The translations under genes and the position numbers were made by a program. Shown piece by piece: positions 8,324 through 15,978 of a DNA stretch of 50,517 nt. The notes beneath the pieces were generated by a model that searched no databases, had not been told where the DNA came from, and saw only the letters and a list, made by a program, of their open reading frames with translations. Numbering within the stretch: position 1 is the stretch's first letter; each line of letters starts with the position of its first letter. The DNA is taken from positions 1-50,517 of the forward strand of contig JAMPGZ010000018.1 in assembly GCA_023663655.1 (NCBI GenBank), given 5' to 3'. The DNA is from Lachnospiraceae bacterium (lineage in GTDB: Bacteria; Bacteroidota; Bacteroidia; Bacteroidales; Muribaculaceae).

Positions 8324-9757
8324 TCAATCTTTGACTATAATCTTTCTGTTTTTTAAATTGGAGATGATGCTGTAGAGCATTCCGGTGATAAATATGCCGC
8401 TCTTTGCTGTGGAATAGTAGTTGGCGATCTCGGTGTATTCGTTGACAGTGACCAAAGTGGGCACGGAGTCAAATTTTATCAATTCGGCGATGGCTGTCTC
8501 CAGTATCACTATGTCCATGAACGCGAGACGCTCGGGGTCCCATGTGCTTCCCACGAGGCATTCGTCAATCAAAGCACGGTATTCATCCTGATTGCGTATC
8601 ACTGCCTCAAACAGCATCGGTCCGAAGCGGCGATCCTCTTCGTCTTTGTATTTGGGTGAAAGACGCACCTGTGTGCCGCCGGCGGCAGCATACGACTTGA
8701 TTGTCTTAAGCGCGAAAGAACCCATTATGGCAAGGTCATCGTTCCAGTACACTGACATTGACTCCATTGCTTCGGCGAGCTCGTCGCTCTCGAGAATGAT
8801 GTTTTTGAACAGGTGTATCCACAATTCGCAATCGGCGGCAAATGATGATTCCTTTGACTCCATATAGTTGTTGTAGGCGGGGCTCTCGATTATTTTGTCG
8901 AGAAGTCGGCGCAACATCACGTCATGATCGGTCCAGTCCACCGGAGTTTCATTCTTGTATGCCACAAAATTCGGATTTTCACGCAAAAGTTCGATGAACT
9001 TGTTCTCCACAAATTTCATGTTGGGGTTCAAGTCGTCGTGCGAGGGCAGATATTTGTGTTTCGCCTCATCGAGTTGCCGTGCGCGCATATCGGTCAGGTC
9101 GATCATAAGTTGCAGAAGACTCATGTAGAGTTCATAGCTCTTGTCGAGCGACGCAGAAAGTCCTCGGTTGGCATCCACGAGCGAGCTTCTTGTGGTCGAA
9201 TAGTCATTGAGTGTCTCCTCAAGCATATTCAACGCGAGGTCATAACCCACGTGGGTGAAGTCGGGATTGGAGTGGATGAGTGCTTTGAGCTGCTCGTTGC
9301 GCAGGAGGATGGTGTGGAGTATGGTTTTCCACATGGTCACTTCGTCCTGAATCTCAGGAGCCTCTTTCTTGCGCTGATATTCTTTGTAGATGGATGATTC
9401 CTTCACTTCGGCACGAAGACGTTCGCTCATGGGGCGCAAAGCATCGTAGAATGATTTGTGTCGCAATGCGATCTCCTTCATTTCATCATCGTCAGCGAGA
9501 GCTTTGGCGATTGATGTGACATCGTATTTTCCGCGAGTACCGATGAACTCGAAGCGAGGACGCCCTTCGAAATTTACGATACGGAATCCCGATGCGTCGA
9601 TCAACAGCAGAAGCAGGTCACAATACAGGGAGTAGGCATAACGCTTGTCACGTGAATGCGATTCCGGTTCCGGGAGAGTCTTGAAATCACTGCGGGTAAG
9701 CAGATAGGAGTATAGCATCTGCACCACTTTCATTCTTATCAGGATTCTGTTTATCAT
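8324..9757 (-). CDS. nusB: Transcription antitermination factor NusB with internal duplication
   Basis: 477 aa, much longer than the roughly 300 aa typical of Bacteroidota NusB. Residues 1-26 carry the normal N-terminus (MINRILIRMKVVQMLYSYLL). Residues about 200-477 carry the rest of a normal Bacteroidota NusB, including DDLNPN, YWNDD, DEED and the C-terminal NusB fold with WDPERLAFMDIVILE and TVNEYTEIANYYST. Residues about 35-185 look like a diverged extra copy of 200-356: RDKRYAYSLYCDLLLLLID resembles LDKSYELYMSLLQLMID, and YKEYQRKKE...MWKTILHTILL resembles YNNYMESKE...LWIHLFKNIIL. NusB binds boxA RNA with NusE in rRNA antitermination. The N-terminal copy's role is unknown. Confidence 0.93.
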   Translation of the reverse strand: MINRILIRMKVVQMLYSYLLTRSDFKTLPEPESHSRDKRYAYSLYCDLLLLLIDASGFRIVNFEGRPRFEFIGTRGKYDVTSIAKALADDDEMKEIALRHKSFYDALRPMSERLRAEVKESSIYKEYQRKKEAPEIQDEVTMWKTILHTILLRNEQLKALIHSNPDFTHVGYDLALNMLEETLNDYSTTRSSLVDANRGLSASLDKSYELYMSLLQLMIDLTDMRARQLDEAKHKYLPSHDDLNPNMKFVENKFIELLRENPNFVAYKNETPVDWTDHDVMLRRLLDKIIESPAYNNYMESKESSFAADCELWIHLFKNIILESDELAEAMESMSVYWNDDLAIMGSFALKTIKSYAAAGGTQVRLSPKYKDEEDRRFGPMLFEAVIRNQDEYRALIDECLVGSTWDPERLAFMDIVILETAIAELIKFDSVPTLVTVNEYTEIANYYSTAKSGIFITGMLYSIISNLKNRKIIVKD

Positions 9758-9785
9758 AATTCAAAGTTCTAATTATTTCCGGCTG

Positions 9786-9793
9786 CAAAGTTA
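9786..9793 (-). promoter_or_regulatory. -7 box upstream of nusB
   Basis: The minus strand reads TAACTTTG, an exact -7 match, about 30 nt before the nusB ATG. A near -33 box (ATTG, 9816-9813) lies 19 nt away. Confidence 0.5.
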
Positions 9794-9832
9794 GGCATTT
9801 TACCCCAAATAACAATCCCAAACAACCAAAAT

Positions 9833-9890
9833 AATTCAATTCCCAATTCTCAATTCTCCATTCTCAATTATCCATTCACGACTCACGACT
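9833..9890. repeat. Degenerate 7-nt tandem repeat (AATTCTC-like)
   Basis: About six imperfect units of AATTCTC or AATTCCC run into two ACTCACG-like units. The stretch fills the gap between the M16-like gene stop and the nusB promoter. No hairpin terminator for the upstream operon is visible here. Confidence 0.6.
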
Positions 9891-9892
9891 CC

Positions 9893-11179
9893 CTATCGCG
9901 CTCCAGCAACCACAATCACCGGTTTATGCGGGTTGAGATATTTTTGAGCCATTTCTCCGAGAAGGGATGGCGTGAGAGATTGTATCGTTTCCACCTGCCG
10001 CTCGAAATAACCTTCGGGTATGTGCGACAGTTTGGCGGTGATGTAGTAATCCATCATGTCAAACGGAGTGTCAAGCGACGAAGCGAGTCCCGACATGAGA
10101 TGCCGTTGAAGGCGTGTTATTTCTCCTTGCGTGAAGTCGCCCGAAGCGAGCCGTTCCACCTCTTTCAGTGTTTCTGAGATCAGGGCGTCCACAGTCGAAG
10201 GGTCGGTGGCGCTCTCTATTCCTATTATGCCGCCTTCGGGATAGCCCATCAAAAAAGATGTTATACCATAGGTAAGCCCCTTGTCTTCGCGTATGTTGCT
10301 CATTAACCGGCTGCCGAAATATCCGCCAAGAGCCATCACAAGCATTCTCAAAGGGATATAGTCGGGGTTGGTTCTCAAAGGCGCCGGATATGTGATTCTT
10401 ACCGAACTTTGGAGAGCGCCATCTACAGCCACGTAATTCCTGTCTTCTGTTGAACCGCAGTGGAATGGCTTGATATTTAGCTCGGTTGCTGAACTGTCGG
10501 TTGCAATTTGTCCGAATGACTTGTTGACGGCAGTGAGCAAGTTGTCGTCAATGTGTCCCGACAGAAACAGTTCGAGGTTTCCGTTGCCCGGAGTAAATAT
10601 GCGTCTATGCCATGAACGTATGTCATCGATTGTCACCCCGGCTATTTCCCCGGGAATGTCGTATCTTGCCAGTGGATGTGAGGCTCCCATCATCAATTTG
10701 TTTGACATCCGGGAGGATTGCGCCTCTACTTTTTGCGCCATCAGCTCCGCTTGATGGATACGGCGTTCACGCACGGTTGAAAATTCCGATTCGGGAAGGG
10801 ACGGTTCGTGGCACATTGCTGCCATCAGCGGTATCACTGCCTGAGCCTTGGAGTTGAGGGAATAAAGACGCAGGGTGGAGTAATGGGAGTCGGCTGAGAC
10901 TCCTATTCTTGCTCCGTTGAATTCCAATGTATCGGAAAATTCCTCTCCCGACATTCCTCCGGCACCCTCTCTCATGAGCTGCAAGGTGAGGTTGGGCACT
11001 GAATATTTTTGACATTCGGCATTGCCGCCTCTCCACACGGCGGTCAGATTGAACACCTCCTGGCCGCCTTGGTTCATTATATTTGCCACGACACCATTGT
11101 CAAGCTCTATCCGGGTCACGGGCGGCATTGACAGAGTGGTGAAATCTCTCACTGGGGGAGCTATATTTCGGTCAAGCAT
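9893..11179 (-). CDS. M16-family peptidase-like protein lacking the zinc motif
   Basis: 428 aa from the ATG at 11179, which lies 5 nt after the kdsB stop. An upstream in-frame start at 11215 would overlap kdsB by 31 nt. The fold is recognisable from the N-terminal DNGVVANIMN strand, the central GNLELFLSGHID and the C-terminal half with ALGGYFGSRLMSNIREDKGLTYG, typical of M16B. At the place of the catalytic HxxEH (about residues 63-71) it reads NLTLQLMRE, so the zinc ligands are gone. Such members are often non-catalytic partner subunits, as in the mitochondrial processing peptidase alpha type. No active M16 partner is adjacent. It ends a four-gene envelope operon. Confidence 0.85.
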   Translation of the reverse strand: MLDRNIAPPVRDFTTLSMPPVTRIELDNGVVANIMNQGGQEVFNLTAVWRGGNAECQKYSVPNLTLQLMREGAGGMSGEEFSDTLEFNGARIGVSADSHYSTLRLYSLNSKAQAVIPLMAAMCHEPSLPESEFSTVRERRIHQAELMAQKVEAQSSRMSNKLMMGASHPLARYDIPGEIAGVTIDDIRSWHRRIFTPGNGNLELFLSGHIDDNLLTAVNKSFGQIATDSSATELNIKPFHCGSTEDRNYVAVDGALQSSVRITYPAPLRTNPDYIPLRMLVMALGGYFGSRLMSNIREDKGLTYGITSFLMGYPEGGIIGIESATDPSTVDALISETLKEVERLASGDFTQGEITRLQRHLMSGLASSLDTPFDMMDYYITAKLSHIPEGYFERQVETIQSLTPSLLGEMAQKYLNPHKPVIVVAGAR

Positions 11180-11184
11180 GGCGG

Positions 11185-11940
11185 TTATATTTTTCCTGAA
11201 GACAATAACCGGCAAGCTCGTTCAAGGTCTTCCGGAGTGTCGATGCCTATAGTGCCGCAATTGCTGATTCCCACTTTTATCTTGAAGCCGTTCTGAAGCC
11301 ATCTGAGCTGCTCCAGCGATTCAATCAGTTCCAGATTGCTTTGCGGAAGTTGGGTTATCTGCTCCAATGAGTCAGTGCGATAAGCATACATTCCTATGTG
11401 GGTGTAGAACTGCACTTGTTCAGTCCATTTCTCTTTTTCGACACCTCTCACATAGGGGATGACCGAACGGCTGAAATACATGGCAAACATATTTTCATCC
11501 ATCACTACTTTCGGTGTGTTGGGGTTGAACAGAGCGTCGATGCCAAGTGCGGGATCAAACGGACGCACCAATGTGGCGATCTGTGTCGACGCATCGTCGA
11601 AACATTTCTTTATCTCTTCAAGCTGCGACGGGTTGATGAATGGCTCATCGCCCTGGATATTTATTATCACGTCGGCATCAGAACCAATGTTGCGATAGGC
11701 TTCATAGCAACGGTCGGTTCCGCTGCGATGAGTGGGTGAGGTCATCACTACGTTGCCACCGAAAGCCTTGACTGCATCAGAGATGCGGTCGTCATCAGTC
11801 GCCACCCACACATCGTCAAGCGCTTTTTCAACCTGGCGGTAAACACGTTCAATCATTGTCTTGCCACAGATGTCGGCAAGCGGTTTTCCCGGGAAGCGAG
11901 TGGATGCGTAGCGGGCGGGTATAATTCCTATAAATTTCAT
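11185..11940 (-). CDS. kdsB: 3-deoxy-manno-octulosonate cytidylyltransferase
   Basis: 251 aa. It activates Kdo as CMP-Kdo for lipid A-core synthesis. The N-terminus IIPARYASTRFPGKPL is the nucleotide-binding signature, and INIQGDEPFI and the C-terminal GIDTPEDLERA motif are in place. It overlaps the upstream membrane-protein gene by 4 nt (ATGA). The gene implies Kdo-containing LPS and so a Gram-negative envelope. Confidence 0.96.
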   Translation of the reverse strand: MKFIGIIPARYASTRFPGKPLADICGKTMIERVYRQVEKALDDVWVATDDDRISDAVKAFGGNVVMTSPTHRSGTDRCYEAYRNIGSDADVIINIQGDEPFINPSQLEEIKKCFDDASTQIATLVRPFDPALGIDALFNPNTPKVVMDENMFAMYFSRSVIPYVRGVEKEKWTEQVQFYTHIGMYAYRTDSLEQITQLPQSNLELIESLEQLRWLQNGFKIKVGISNCGTIGIDTPEDLERACRLLSSGKI

Positions 11941-13013
11941 TTTTGCGTGAGTTTATTTTTATCGGCGTTTTTTCTTGGCGCTTTCAGCATTGAAGGCGCA
12001 AGGAATACTCCGATTATAAGATATACATAGTAAGTGATTATTCGCCAGAAGAGGGCTATTATGAGCGCGATGCCCGCATTGTGGAGCATATCGCCGTAAT
12101 ATTCGGTGAAGAGCCATTCGCTTATTCCGCTGCCTCCGGGGGTGGGGCTCACCATGAGCACGACCCACACTACAAATTGACGACCGAACACCACAAGTTG
12201 GTCGGCGGCAGGAACGAAGCCTAAAAACAGGGCATTCACGACCATGAAGCGTGAGCTCCAGGTGAGGATTGTGGCGGAAAACACTTTCCACCACCATTTT
12301 AGGGGACGTGTGCGCAATTCCTGTGAGGCGGCGACCATGTTGTCGCCAAGAGCTGCCACGGCAGGTTGCCAACGGCGAAGCCATCTGAATTTGAACAGGA
12401 ATATCAGGGCATTCTTTATGCCGTTGGGTTTGACGAATATTCCTAAAAACAGGAGGGCGGTCCATGCCACAAGCACTGCGTATACAATCCAGAACACGAC
12501 TTTCAACCCTGTCTCAAATGAGTTATCGCTGAATCCGAAGAGTTGATCCTGAGGAATGAGGAGCATTATGAGCGGACAGGCGAGAGAGAAAAACAGCTCG
12601 TCGAGAAACAAGGTCGTAAGCATGAGAGTTGTGGCTCTGCCGAGATTTATCCCTTCGTGATGCAGGAAAATCATGCCCAGCGATGAGCCTCCTACTGCCG
12701 ATGGTGTTATCGCCGATGTGAATTCACACATGAAATTGACACGCAACGCCTGTCGCCAAGTTATCTCCTTGTCGGTGAGTGTGCGGAAGCGCCATGTGAG
12801 TCCGAAGTCTCTGCCCGCCATGAAAATCCAGGCAAGCACGATGCATAAGATGACGCGGGTGTCGAAATGCACTGATTTCCACACCTCGACATTGAATTCG
12901 TTGTGGAAAAGCCATGCGATGACGCAGAGTCCGATGAGAACCGGCAGAATCACGCGCCAACGGCTGAAGTCGGAGGAACCGGTGTTGCCGGTGTTGTCTT
13001 TAACGGCTGCCAT
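11937..13013 (-). CDS. Lysylphosphatidylglycerol synthase transmembrane-like protein (UPF0104)
   Basis: 358 aa from the ATG at 13013; a TTG three codons earlier (13022) is less likely. About seven to eight hydrophobic segments are visible, with the family hallmark GGSSLGMIFLHHEG and, later, SPTPGGSGISEWLF. Related proteins are the membrane part of MprF or putative lipid flippases. No catalytic aminoacyl-transfer domain is attached, so lipid flipping or a structural role is more likely than lysyl transfer. It overlaps the upstream GT4 gene by 14 nt and kdsB by 4 nt, which suggests a shared role in envelope lipid assembly. Confidence 0.85.
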   Translation of the reverse strand: MAAVKDNTGNTGSSDFSRWRVILPVLIGLCVIAWLFHNEFNVEVWKSVHFDTRVILCIVLAWIFMAGRDFGLTWRFRTLTDKEITWRQALRVNFMCEFTSAITPSAVGGSSLGMIFLHHEGINLGRATTLMLTTLFLDELFFSLACPLIMLLIPQDQLFGFSDNSFETGLKVVFWIVYAVLVAWTALLFLGIFVKPNGIKNALIFLFKFRWLRRWQPAVAALGDNMVAASQELRTRPLKWWWKVFSATILTWSSRFMVVNALFLGFVPAADQLVVFGRQFVVWVVLMVSPTPGGSGISEWLFTEYYGDMLHNAGIALIIALFWRIITYYVYLIIGVFLAPSMLKAPRKNADKNKLTQK

Positions 13014-14175
13014 ATCGCTCAATTATTTCATTATATCTCATAGCAACTTCTTCCATCACCTCTTTCCATGAGCGTGTCAGTGTCGCGGCTGCTCCTTGTC
13101 CCGCCCGAAGTATTGAGCTGCGGTCGTGTGACAGGCTTCTTATCTTGTCGGCATAGCTTTCAGGGGTGTTGTCGCAAAGGAATCCGTTTTCTCCGTCACA
13201 TATCACTTCGGCTGTGGTTGAGCCGGCGAGAACCAGCGATGGTGTGCCCATCATTGCGGCTTCCCTCACAACGAGAGGGGCATTGTCGTAAAATGACGGA
13301 AACGGGAATATGTCGGCAGCGGCATAATATTCTTTCAGCATATCTCGGTCGGAGATTATGCCGTGGAGAGTTATCCTGTCCTCAAGGTTCAAGTCGCGGA
13401 TGAGCGAGTTCATCTCATTAACTGCATAGCCGGTGCCTATGAATGACGCTCTGACAGGTAAATCGCGCAGCAGCGAGATAGCTTTTATGATGAGCATCAC
13501 ACCTTTTTCTTTGATGTGCTGACCCACAAAGAGGATGTGGAGCTCGTTGTCTTTTATCCCAAGACGCATTCTTGCGTCTTTTTTCAGTTTTATTATCTCA
13601 TTGAAGTTTTCTGCCTCCATGTCTATGCCGTTGTCGACAACCGTCAGTTTTCCCCGGTAACCATACTCTCTGACGGTTTCCTCCACTTTAGCCTGAGGAA
13701 TCCACACTTCGTCGGCGGCATTGAAAAAATCCATCACGCGTTTCATGATTCTCTTCACCATCCATTCCGGTAGCGAGTGCTCAAGATCGGTGCGGTACTT
13801 GGAATGAAATGTGGCTATGAGTGGCACGTTATGGTGGCGTGCGGTGTATACGGCAAGCCTTCCCGATGAGAACGGGCAGTGGGCATGGACGAGTTTGAAC
13901 GGAGTTTTCCTGAGTTTGTGCCATATCATGAGATCCAGCTTTGGATAGCCGTATCGATATGGCTTTCGGGAGGCGATGGGCAGGGAGAAATATCGGTATA
14001 TGTCGTAAGTGTCGGGCACCTCGGCTTTCTCAGGATTCCATGGTGTCACCACACACACTTTCTTGCCCATAGATGTGAGCCAGTGCGCATAGTTCTCGAC
14101 TGTGAGGGTTACTCCGTCTAAAACCGGTGGAAAACTGTCGTTGAATATTCCGTATATTTCCTGATGTCGCTTCAT
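13000..14175 (-). CDS. Glycosyltransferase family 4
   Basis: 391 aa, GT-B fold. The N-terminal domain starts GIFNDSFPPVLDGVTLTVE, the acceptor-side loop typical of GT4 lipid or trehalose-type enzymes, and includes HAHCPFSSG and ATFHSKY. The C-terminal nucleotide-sugar domain has ILFVGQHIKEKG and the E-x7-E type region FYDNAPLVVREAAMMGTPSL. Similarity in style is closest to MgtA-like or diglucosyl-diacylglycerol synthases, but the acceptor cannot be inferred safely. It heads the operon with the UPF0104 protein and kdsB. Confidence 0.88.
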   Translation of the reverse strand: MKRHQEIYGIFNDSFPPVLDGVTLTVENYAHWLTSMGKKVCVVTPWNPEKAEVPDTYDIYRYFSLPIASRKPYRYGYPKLDLMIWHKLRKTPFKLVHAHCPFSSGRLAVYTARHHNVPLIATFHSKYRTDLEHSLPEWMVKRIMKRVMDFFNAADEVWIPQAKVEETVREYGYRGKLTVVDNGIDMEAENFNEIIKLKKDARMRLGIKDNELHILFVGQHIKEKGVMLIIKAISLLRDLPVRASFIGTGYAVNEMNSLIRDLNLEDRITLHGIISDRDMLKEYYAAADIFPFPSFYDNAPLVVREAAMMGTPSLVLAGSTTAEVICDGENGFLCDNTPESYADKIRSLSHDRSSILRAGQGAAATLTRSWKEVMEEVAMRYNEIIERYGSR

Positions 14176-14200
14176 TCCGGATATGTTAAACTCTTCCCTG

Positions 14201-14208
14201 CAAAATTA
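14201..14208 (-). promoter_or_regulatory. -7 box for the GT4-kdsB operon
   Basis: The minus strand reads TAATTTTG, a full -7 match, about 25 nt before the GT4 ATG. No TTTG lies at the standard -33 spacing (the nearest is 14 nt away), so this is moderate support only. Confidence 0.4.
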
Positions 14209-14246
14209 GTGAAAAATTGTCACAAATCCGGGACTTTACGCTTTAT

Positions 14247-15749
14247 TCAGGATTTTATTTCAAGGATGAATCTTGTGCCATGCTTAAATTCTCCATCTAT
14301 CGACAGGCTTCCGTTCAGCTTCTCGGCGATAAGCGAGCATATAGGGAGTCCGAGTCCGTCGCCGGTTGTCAGATCCTTTATCTCGGAGAATGGCTTGAAT
14401 ATCGTAGCCTGTTTTTCTTCGGGAATGCCGCATCCAGTGTCGGTAACGATGAACTGCATGGTTTTAGCTCCTCGTTTTTTGAACTCAAGAGTGATTTTTC
14501 CTCCATCGGAAGTGTGGATTGCTGCATTGTCAAGAAGGTGCAAAAGAATATTTTCCACCGCTTGCTGATTGAATTTAGCCGACATTTTAGGCACGTTTGC
14601 CGTTAAGGTTACCCCGGGCTTTACATTCGGTTTCACTTGCTGAATCACAGAGTCGCTGAATTTAGTTAGATTCACCTCTTCCGCATCATATCTTTCGTCC
14701 AGTGAATTTTCAAGATCAGAAAGTGTTTGTATATGTGATGAGAATTCATTCAGCGCTTTAACGGCAGGTAGCGACTGGTCGAGCGTGTTCAATGTCGGAG
14801 CCATCTGTTCTGAGATGTTGTGTATGAATTGCGCCTTCAGTTGATTGTGCTCGTTAGCTATGGCAAGGTTTTTCTTCGCTTTGCGTGACGCTGCTATCTG
14901 CCGCAGCAACAGAATGGCACCCAGCACGAGGATTGCCGCAAGAGCGCATATTATCACGATGAGGGTGACAATCACGCCGTTTTTCACCGTGATTGTGCTG
15001 TCTTTTTCGGCGATTGTGCTGTTTGCCTCTTCAAGTTTGCCTGTTATTATGCTGAGTTCGTCGTCCTCGCGTATTTTTCTTATGGAATCATTCCATTGAT
15101 TGTAGCGCGCGTAGGAGCGGCTCACGAGTTCCGCGTTTTTTGAACGTGTGGCTTGGCTTATCAGTTGCTTGAAGCATTCATCGGCTTTATTATAATCCTT
15201 TTCATTCTCATAGCGTGATATCAGCTTATTTATGGCTGCATCACCGGCAGCGGCTTTGCCGAATGTGTAATTGAAGTTAGCCTCATTATATAGCAGGTCA
15301 TTGTCGAAGTTGTTATTTCCCGATGCTTTGGCTATGGATTTCATGCGGTTGAGCCATTCGGCAGCCTTGGCGCTATTTCGGAGTTTCATGTACATCGTCA
15401 TTCTCTCCTTGGCGGGATAATACATCAAAGCGGCGTTGCCCGGATTGGATGCTTTTGAGTCCAAAAGCATTCTGTCGACATTGCCGAGCTGTTCAAAAGC
15501 TTCTTTATAGTAGTTCTCTCGATGGTATAATGATGCGACTTTTACCCCGGCATCCACAGCCTTGTCATACGTGCTGTCGGCGGCAAATTGGGAATATGCC
15601 TGTAAAAAATTATATCTCGCCTGGGTGTATTCTTTGTTGTCAAGATGTTTCTGTGCTTGCGTCATGAATTTGTCACCACGGTTTTGAGCCGATACGGAAT
15701 TGCTGATGCATAACAGAGTCAGGAATAGCAGAGTGATAAGTTTTTTCAT
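14247..15749 (-). CDS. TPR sensor histidine kinase with altered H-box
   Basis: 500 aa from the ATG at 15749, chosen because it gives a clean signal peptide (MKKLITLLFLTLLCISNSVSA) and lies just after a -7 box. Residues about 25-240 form periplasmic TPR-like helices. A membrane helix follows (about 259-283) and then a cytoplasmic kinase. In the H-box the family normally reads F-x-x-N-x-S-H-E; here it is FIHNISEQ (308-315), so Glu314 replaces the phospho-acceptor His. A His three residues after the Phe (310) is not at the usual place. The ATPase domain is intact: N-box LLDNAA (405-410), DTGCG (437-441), GDGLGL (463-468). No receiver domain or response regulator is nearby. Confidence 0.88.
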   Translation of the reverse strand: MKKLITLLFLTLLCISNSVSAQNRGDKFMTQAQKHLDNKEYTQARYNFLQAYSQFAADSTYDKAVDAGVKVASLYHRENYYKEAFEQLGNVDRMLLDSKASNPGNAALMYYPAKERMTMYMKLRNSAKAAEWLNRMKSIAKASGNNNFDNDLLYNEANFNYTFGKAAAGDAAINKLISRYENEKDYNKADECFKQLISQATRSKNAELVSRSYARYNQWNDSIRKIREDDELSIITGKLEEANSTIAEKDSTITVKNGVIVTLIVIICALAAILVLGAILLLRQIAASRKAKKNLAIANEHNQLKAQFIHNISEQMAPTLNTLDQSLPAVKALNEFSSHIQTLSDLENSLDERYDAEEVNLTKFSDSVIQQVKPNVKPGVTLTANVPKMSAKFNQQAVENILLHLLDNAAIHTSDGGKITLEFKKRGAKTMQFIVTDTGCGIPEEKQATIFKPFSEIKDLTTGDGLGLPICSLIAEKLNGSLSIDGEFKHGTRFILEIKS

Positions 15750-15771
15750 TTTTAGTGGTATAATTTCTTTA

Positions 15772-15779
15772 CAAATATA
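15772..15779 (-). promoter_or_regulatory. -7 box of the sensor kinase gene
   Basis: The minus strand reads TATATTTG, a full -7 match. Transcription would begin near 15765, so the longer open frame starting at 15827 could not be translated from it. This supports the start at 15749. No -33 box was recognised. Confidence 0.5.
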
Positions 15780-15978
15780 AGGAATTTGCCGACAAGTGGC
15801 GATACGGGCGGAGATATTTTTTTGCAAGCTGTCTTATTTTGAAAAATATCTGCCACAAAATCGGCGGAAGGGTTAATTTTGTCATTGTTTTTAACTTTAA
15901 TTAGTTTAAAATGTCATTTTTACGAACTGGCATTTTATTTGCTCTTTGTTATTCATTAAAATATATATTTCTAAAACT

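Noticed and set aside
15750-15827. N-terminal extension of the sensor kinase
   Set aside because: It would precede a clean signal peptide and begin upstream of the inferred transcription start.
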